Positions 57,746-64,000 of a stretch of DNA of 64,000 bases are shown here, piece after piece. Origin of the DNA: Erodium maritimum (taxonomy: Eukaryota > Streptophyta > Magnoliopsida > Geraniales > Geraniaceae); contig OY997593.1 in the NCBI GenBank assembly GCA_963921825.1, forward strand, positions 53,242,039-53,306,038. Direction: 5' to 3'. A model generated the notes under the pieces. That model was not told where the DNA came from, made no database searches, and was given only the letters and a program-made list of their open reading frames with translations. Every line of letters begins with the position of its first letter. Position 1 is the first letter of the stretch. The translations under genes were made by a program, and so were the position numbers.

Positions 57746-59563
57746 TGTAAGAACCCCTGGTCGATCCCGGTCGAACCGGTGATTTCGGGCGAAAATTGAC
57801 TTTGGCCAGAAAAGTCAACCGATGACTCCGAGAGTCATTCGGGACCTTTCGGGACCCAAAAAGCTTAGTCGTTATTACGGTTAGCTTAGTTGGGTCGTTT
57901 CCTTTCAAATGACTGTCCTTGTGAAAAAGTCAACTTTCGGTCAAACGGAGACTAATTATCGACTAAACTTAATTAAATTGGAGATGCTGGAAATAATTAA
58001 GGACAAGATGGTCCCCACATGGACACTTATCCATGTTATCTTGGAAGAGAAGAAAATGGACTAAAAAGACCCTTTTGACCCTCCTTAGTTAGTCTTGAGT
58101 GGATAAGAGCTAAGGGGCACTTTAGACTTTACAAATATTAGGTTTTAAAGCATTTTGAGAGCAAAATTCAGTCATTTCCTTGAGCTAGCCAAAATTTAGA
58201 GAGAGAAAGAAGGAGAGGAGAAACCATGGTAGCTTGAAGAAGAAGAAGAAATGGAGAAAGAAGGAAGCTTTGGTCAAGTTCTTCATCAAATCTTCTCAAA
58301 AACCTCTAAATCCTCTTCATCTATCAATTTCCAAGGTAAGTAAACTCTAAATTTCCACTTTCAATCATTTTGGAGTTATGGTTTTCCTTAGAAAATGCAT
58401 GAACTAGTTAGGTTTTTGTGTATTTGTTGTTAGATGATCGTTTAAGAGAAGAAGGAGATTGATTTATGTAGAAATCAATTATGATATGAATGGTTGCTCA
58501 GTGACATGATTGGTTGAGTGAATGTGTTAAATGTGATATGATTGTACCATGTGATATGATCGGGTGAATGATAGACCGATGTGACGTGTTCGGTAAGTTG
58601 TGTCAGTAAGCTTGGTTGGTAAGATGAGTTCGTTGTAATGTGTTTTGTTTGGTATTGTGTGTTATTATTGTTGCCCCGAGGTTGTTTCCGGGAAGATGTC
58701 CGACCGAGGGGTGTGCCGATCCGATATGTTTATTATGTTGTTTCACCCCGATGCTACATGTTCCGGGAAGACACCTAGGCCGATGGGTATTCTGGTATGG
58801 TGTATTGTTGTCTCATCCCGATGCTACGTGTTCCGGGAAGACACCTAGGTCGATGGGTATTCCGGTATGGTGTATTGTTGTCTCATCCTGATGCTACGTG
58901 TTCCGGGAAGACTTGTTTCACCCCGATGCTGTGTGTTCCGGGAAGACATCTAGACCAAGGAGTATTCCGGTATGATGTATTTGTTTCACCCCAATGATGT
59001 GAGTTTCGGAAAGATATCTAGGCCGATGTGTGTTCCGGTACGATATGTTGAGTTTGTGTGTGGATCGGAGTTTTGTTGTTTAATTATCTATATTTCGATA
59101 CTCGTGTGTTCTTTACTTTTTTTTCTATTGGTGAATAAGTTATTTTCCTGTTGATCTCTAATTGTGTTGTCTTTTGGTAATTGTACTAATCGAGAACTTT
59201 GGTGACGGAGCGAGAGCTCTTTTTCCCTTTACTACCTTTTCCTACTGAGCGTAAGCTCACCCCCTCGGTTTTTACTGTTTTACAGGTTTCGTTGGTGAGT
59301 AGGCTTAGAGGTCGTCTTAGGGCTCGGGAGCTCGTTGAGGGTCCGGGTGGTTACATGTAGTAGAGACGTACTTTCGATTTTCTTACTAAAATATGCTTCC
59401 TTACTTGTTTGGAACTGAGCGTTTGACTCATGTTTATCGAAGTTGTTTATTTTGGAACTAAATTCGGAGTTTGATTTCGTTTAAATTTACTTTAATTATT
59501 GTTTTATTATTATTCCTAGTTCACGTCTCGAGTCCGGTCAAAACCGGATTTGGGGCGTGACAA
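57746..59563 (+). repeat. 5' LTR of the Gypsy element, with an internal deletion
   Basis: It runs from TGTAAGAACCCC to GGGGCGTGACA. Up to 58480 it equals the array units apart from three extra bases (one more GAA) near 58242. Then about 816 bp present in the units (56446-57261) are missing, and the remainder carries a few differences from the units and continues past their breakpoint (GACGTGTTCGG at 58583). The undeleted LTR would be about 2.6 kb. Confidence 0.88.
58736..59046 (+). repeat. Tandem sub-repeats of about 70 bp in the 5' LTR
   Basis: Five units, one shortened, built on TCACCCCGATGCTACGTG, TTCCGGGAAGACACCTAGG and GTATTCCGGTATGGTGTAT. They start near 58736, 58806, 58874, 58914 and 58981. 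Confidence 0.9.
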
Positions 59564-59566
59564 TTT

Positions 59567-59578
59567 GGTATCAGAGCC
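59567..59578 (+). other. Primer-binding site of the Gypsy element
   Basis: TGGTATCAGAGC three bases after the LTR end; tRNA-iMet type. Confidence 0.92.
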
Positions 59579-60526
59579 TGGTTTTTCAAAACTTCGGATC
59601 GTACGTCAATTAGGTGGGTAGAGTCAGGATGTTAAGGTTCTAGTGTTCGGTTACGCAAGTCGGAAACGTCATACGCGTAGACCCGAGATGACGAGAGTCT
59701 CGGATGGCGAAGTGCCTTGTTTGAGTCCTGCCTTAAATTGTGTTATGTCGTGTGTCTTGGTTGAACTGTTATGCGGATCGGGTGAGATCGAGGTCGGTTT
59801 AGCGAGCGATGCTCGGTGCTGTTGATGATGTGTTTGTTAAGTGATCATTTATTAAGTTGCCGCCCTGGTCGGCCGTTGAGTGATTGGTTAAATCGAAATG
59901 TTGACTTGATCGGGTAGTAATCGAGGGATTACCGAGACCTGAGGTGTATGTCTGCGATGATTTGCTGTGTGTTGTGAAATGTGAATCGAATGTCCAGCGT
60001 AAGCGGATGGTTAGTGAAATTTTCAAACGGGTCATGCCCAAATTTCTGCAAAACTGAAGTGTTTGTACTATCACGGGTTGACTCAGGTGTGCCACTGTAG
60101 TCGAACGTGATAAGGGGATGTCAAGTGGTTACAACAAGATTTGGGGATGCCTGAATCGGGTTGTAACGATACGATATCGACATGAATGTTGGATTAGAAA
60201 GAACAAGTGTTGAGAACCTTGAAACTAAGTTGATGTTGATACTAGTGGAGTTGATGAGTAATATGAACTGTGTGACCCTGAGTGGGATGTTGAACTATAT
60301 GATCGACTTGTGTGACGTACAAGTGTACGGGTTTCCCTTTGGTTTGATTGATTTCGTGAGACGCACAAGTGTGCGGACTTCTGTGATTATATGAGATTAA
60401 CTATAACTATACTAAAACTAAGTATCTTGTTGGTCCGAGTATGACCTTTGAGAAACATGTGTGAACGTTAGTGTTTTAAGCGAGCCGCTTTATTCGAAAT
60501 TAAGAAACTGAACATGTGCGTTATCC
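59579..60526 (+). other. Untranslated leader of the Gypsy element
   Basis: About 0.95 kb between primer site and gag, without a long frame; G/T-rich, as usual for this group. Confidence 0.6.
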
Positions 60527-62260
60527 GTGCAATGGGTATACGACATGACACCTGCCTACGTACCGCGAGGCACTAAGAGTCGCCCAGCTAGGGGCCAGGG
60601 TGCTTCCTCTGAGGGGCACGAGAGAGATGAGGCTGGACCGTCAGGGCTACCGCCTAGAGGCCCTTCGGTCGTAGAGTCGACCCCGGCGACCGCTCTGGAG
60701 GAGCTGGTTCGCACGGTTCTCGCGGTGATCAGCGCCCAGAGGGAGATTGCAACACCGGCACCAGAGACCGTCCTAGCTGCCACTGCAGCTGGTGCTGTTG
60801 TGAGGCCGAGTCAGCCCAATAGTTACACTGCCCAGGCGCTGAGGGACTTCCTTAAGCTGGGAACTCATATCTTTTCCGGGGAGCCAGATCCCGAGGCAGC
60901 CAAGAGATGGCTAGGACAGATCACCCGTAACTTGGATATGTCGGGGATCGTAGACGATCACATGCGGGTATCCTTTACAGCATTCCAGCTGAGGGATGAG
61001 GCATATTTTTGGTGGCAGCGCAAGCAGCGCAGGGTTGGAGACGACTTTCAGTTATTCAGAAGGCTGTTCCTCGAGCAGTATTTCCCGAGATCAGCCCGTG
61101 AGGACAAACATCAGCAGTTCCTGGAGCTGTGCCAGAGAGGGATGTCCGTATCAGAGTATGAGGCGAGGTTTACCTCCCTAGCTCGCTTTGCAACGGAGAT
61201 GGTGTCGACTGAGGCACTCCGATGTAGACGATTCGAGAGGGGACTCCTTCCGTCGATCGTAGACCGAGTCATTGCCTTTAGGCCTGAGGTGTATATTGAG
61301 CTAGTGGACTAGGCACTAGTAGTGGAGTGACACTTCCGAGAGACCGCCAGGGCTCAGGAGAGCAGGCCAAGACCGAGTAATTTTCTGAGGCCGTCCGAGG
61401 GCCGCGATCCGAGGAGGCAGAGGACCTCGGGATCCTTCCAGCCACATGCCCAATCTGGTGGGATGCGACGGGTCGGAGCAGTAGCATCCATTGTACCTGC
61501 CCCGTTAGCGTAGTTTTGTCCTGTGTGTAGGCAGTTGGGACATCTTGGCCGATATTTCCCGATGAATGGTGGACCTACAGACCGCGCGACGGATCGTCCG
61601 ACTAGGGTCGAGGAGAGGCCGCGTGCCGTTGAGAGGACATGCTACCACTGCGGCCAACTGCGACACATCTCTTTTGAGTGTCCTGACCGGGTTAGAGGAG
61701 CGCCATCGCCGAGACCTCAGCAGGCGCAGCCCCGCCAAGCACCCTCTATCCGATCGCGTCAGACACAGACTCCGAGAGCCCCACGCCAGGCGGCGGGAGC
61801 ACAAGTACAGAGACACCAGCCGAGGGTTCAACAACAGATGACCCTTCCACCACCCCCGAGAGGGGGACCCAAGGCACAGCAAAGCCGGGTGTATGCTGTC
61901 ACTGACTCCCGAGCGGAGGGACGCCACTCTAATCATGAGACCAATAAGGGTACGTGCTTGCTTTACAATTCATGGGCGTCTTTCTTACTTGATACTGGGG
62001 CTTCACATTCTTTCATCTCTTCTACTTTTGCTTATTCTTTGGGGTTAATGGTAGAGACGTTGAGTCGACCCTTATGTTTTGATACCTGGGTTACGGGACA
62101 TGTGCTCTTAAGTACCATATGTCGTGCATGTGAGATTAGAGTGGCTGATTGCCCTTTTGTTGGTGATTTACTTGTTTTGGATATGACGGCATTTGACGTG
62201 ATCTTGGGGATGGACTGGCTCGCGAGGTATCGGGCGTCGATCGATTGCTATCGACGATAG
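60527..62260 (+). pseudogene. Gypsy gag and protease, interrupted by stops
   Basis: Gag (60527-61312) has the retrotransposon gag domain: LRDFLKLGTHIFSGEPDPEA, YFWWQRKQRR, LFLEQYFPRSAREDKHQQF and GMSVSEYEARFTSLARFATE. In-frame stops follow at 61310 (TAG), 61328 (TGA) and 61511 (TAG). The same frame then gives the zinc knuckle CYHCGQLRHISFEC, a Pro/Gln/Arg-rich linker, and the aspartic protease with FLLDTGASHSFISSTFA and DVILGMDWLARY. A further TAG at 62258 separates it from RT. No frameshift occurs in this stretch, so only point changes broke it. Confidence 0.9.
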
Positions 62261-63740
62261 GTGACAATGGTCTCGGGTGACACGATCGTCACTGTCAGTA
62301 GGAGCAGAGTTCTCCAGTCAGCATTGACCTCGGGAGATGAGGTGGCGACCGAGCGGAGCAGAGAGCTGCCGCGTGTAGTGTGTGAGTTCCCGGAGGTCTT
62401 TCTGGGGGAGCTGTCGGGATTACCGCCTATGCGCGAGCTGGAGTTCAGGATTGACTTGATACCGGGGACGGCGCATATATCCATGGCCCCGTACCTGTTT
62501 GCACCAGCCGAGTTGGTCGAGCTGAACCGACAACTCGAGGGGCTTCGGGAGAAGGGATTTATCCGTCCGAGTGCTTCACCGTGGGGAGCACCCACCCTCT
62601 TCGTGAAGAATAAGAAGGGTGGAGCATTGAGGATGTGCATCGACTACCGGAAGTTGAATCGGGTCACGGTGAAGAACCGTTACCCGATGCCGAGGATCGA
62701 TGACTTGTTCGATCATCTGAGAGGAGCGAAGTGCTTCTCGAAGATTGATCTACGATAAGGGTACTATCAGTTGAGAGTTCGGGAGGAGGATGTGGCGAAG
62801 ACCGCATTTCGGACTCGGTACGGACACTACGAGTTCCCGGTGATGCCGTTTGGGCTGACGAATGCGCCTGCAGCGTTCATGGACCTGATGAACAGTATCT
62901 TCCGACCGTATCTTGACCAGTTCGTCGGGGTGTTCGTAGAAGACATTCTGATTTTATTCCCTGAGTGAGGAGGCGCATGAGGATCACCTGAGGACAGTTT
63001 TGACATTGTTGCGCACTCACCAGTTGTACGGAAACCTGGAGAAGTGCGAGTTTTGGCTCACCAAGGTGAAGTTCCTCGGGCATGTTGTGTCCCGAGAGGG
63101 TATACTGGTTGATCCGGCGAAGATCGACGCGGTCTCGAAGTGGGCACGGCCCAAGAGTGTCTTTGAGATCCGCAGCTTCCTAGGCTTGGCAGGATACTAT
63201 CGACGGTTCGTCCTGGACTTCTCACGTCTGGTCGTGCCGATGACTGCCCTGACACGCAAGGGAGCCGAGTTTCTTTGGAACGATGAGTTGGAGCACTCCT
63301 TTACCGAGCTGAAGGCTCGTTTGAGTACCGCTCCCGTGTTGATCGTGCCGGAGCGAGGGATCGGTTATGATCTGTATTGTGATGCGTCCGGTGAGGGACT
63401 GGGATGTGTATTGATGCAGTCCGGGAAGGTAGTTGCCTATGGCTCCAGACAGTTGAAGACACATGAGTTCAACTACCCTACCCATGACTTAGAGTTGGCA
63501 GTAGTCGTCTTCGCGCTGAAGAGCTGGCGACACTACTTGTATGGAGAGCGGTTCCGGGTGTTCTCGGATCACAAGAGTCTTAAGTACATCTTCTCCCAGC
63601 GCGACCTGAACATGCGCTAGAGGCGGTGGATGGAGTTACTTGAGGAGTACGACTTCGAGCTACTCTACCATCCAGGCAAGGCGAACGTTGTCGCCGATGC
63701 TCTGAGTAGGAAGTCGACTCACTGCTTTGCCGATATATCA
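62261..63740 (+). pseudogene. Gypsy reverse transcriptase and RNase H, interrupted
   Basis: The frame continues with RT motifs [40 protein letters not shown] and FSKIDLR, a TAA at 62756, then [20 protein letters not shown]. The active-site segment reads VFVEDILI where the family has FIDDIL, so the first Asp is Glu. One extra base near 62953 shifts the frame. 63000-63620 then has the RT thumb and tether ([24 protein letters not shown]) and RNase H ([49 protein letters not shown]). After a TAG at 63618 it ends [17 protein letters not shown]. Inactive. Confidence 0.92.
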
Positions 63741-64000
63741 GTACGAGAGTAGGACATGATGGAGGAGTTGACCTCGTTCAGACTTGAGCTAGATGAGGTC
63801 ACCAATGGCGTGGTTATGTGTTCGTTGGTAGCTCAGCCCACACTAGTTTCTCGTGTGATGGAGGCACATGCCGAGGATGCCGAGACGGCAGAGATCCGGG
63901 AGAGGATTACAAACGGTGTTGACGCTGAGGGCTGGGAGTAAGGTACTGATCAGGGTCTACGTTACCGAGGAGGACTGTTTGTGCCGCGTAGATGTCGAGA
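63741..64000 (+). pseudogene. Start of the Gypsy integrase region, partial
   Basis: The same frame continues past a TAG (63750) with MMEELTSFRLELDEVTNG and, after TAA at 63939, a segment like the region before the integrase zinc finger (LRYRGGLFVPRR). The zinc finger and catalytic core lie outside the window. Confidence 0.75.

Larger units (their letters stand above)
57746..64000 (+). mobile_element. Tekay-like Ty3/Gypsy retrotransposon, cut by the window end
   Basis: 5' LTR, tRNA-iMet primer site, then gag, protease, reverse transcriptase and RNase H in Gypsy order in what was one long frame. Motifs match the Del/Tekay group of plant Gypsy elements. The integrase and 3' LTR would lie beyond 64000. 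Stops and one frameshift make this copy defective. Confidence 0.92.

Noticed and set aside
49150-57908. Four sets of identical 68-, 71-, 109- and 144-codon frames recurring every 2032 bp, as a repeated gene family
   Set aside because: They are identical because the DNA is tandemly duplicated. They overlap each other on both strands, have no motif, and lie over the LTR start and spacer.
1-64000. tRNA and rRNA genes
   Set aside because: No cloverleaf with intact A/B boxes and no rRNA segment was recognised by eye; the tRNA-like 12-mers found are primer-binding sites.

Overview
The window is nuclear DNA of a flowering plant, most likely a eudicot. It holds intron-containing genes of plant-specific families (a RING-H2 ligase of the RHG1A/MBR type and a bHLH95/ZHOUPI-type factor), and Copia, Tekay-like Gypsy, CACTA, PIF/Harbinger, hAT-like, LINE-like and MITE sequences make up most of the rest. 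Codon pattern, GT-AG introns, CT-rich leaders and tRNA-iMet-type primer sites (TGGTATCAGAGC) agree with this. The species cannot be named from the sequence. No tRNA, rRNA, CRISPR or bacterial-type operon was seen.

Layout. 0-10.3 kb: a foldback element and a 252-bp MITE that share terminal inverted repeats and sit in TA microsatellites, then an old, broken Copia element (4179-10275) carrying a second copy of the same MITE. 11.0-20.8 kb: an RHG1A-like RING-H2 gene with a leader intron that holds a young Copia element (11996-16432, perfect 5-bp target duplication). The gene keeps all splice sites and its reading frame but has three in-frame stop codons, one of them exactly at the first zinc-binding cysteine of the RING. 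21.8-23.7 kb: two PIF/Harbinger remnants in opposite orientation. 24.98-27.72 kb: a complete three-exon bHLH95-like gene (254 aa), the only host gene here that looks intact; its first intron carries two DNA transposons.

28-44 kb is a nested pile of retroposons and DNA transposons. Two LINE-like insertions (33603-35251, minus; 35392-37515, plus) carry an RRM-type ORF1 and no reverse transcriptase, and both lie inside one GGGTA-rich DNA transposon (33217-37692), itself inside older sequence. A CACTA-type terminus with palindromic subterminal repeats starts at 40040.

43.8-64 kb belongs to Gypsy elements: a 3095-bp solo LTR on the minus strand (GTAGG target duplication), then a tandem array of a 2032-bp unit repeated about five times with near-perfect identity. 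Each unit joins 378 bp of LTR-upstream sequence to the first 1654 bp of an LTR. The array runs directly into the 5' LTR and internal region of a Tekay-like Gypsy element that leaves the window at 64000. Its gag-pol frame is broken mainly by single-base stop codons at sites where glutamine is expected. The array (a possible nascent satellite built from an LTR edge) and the ORF1-only LINE-like elements are the most unusual contents.
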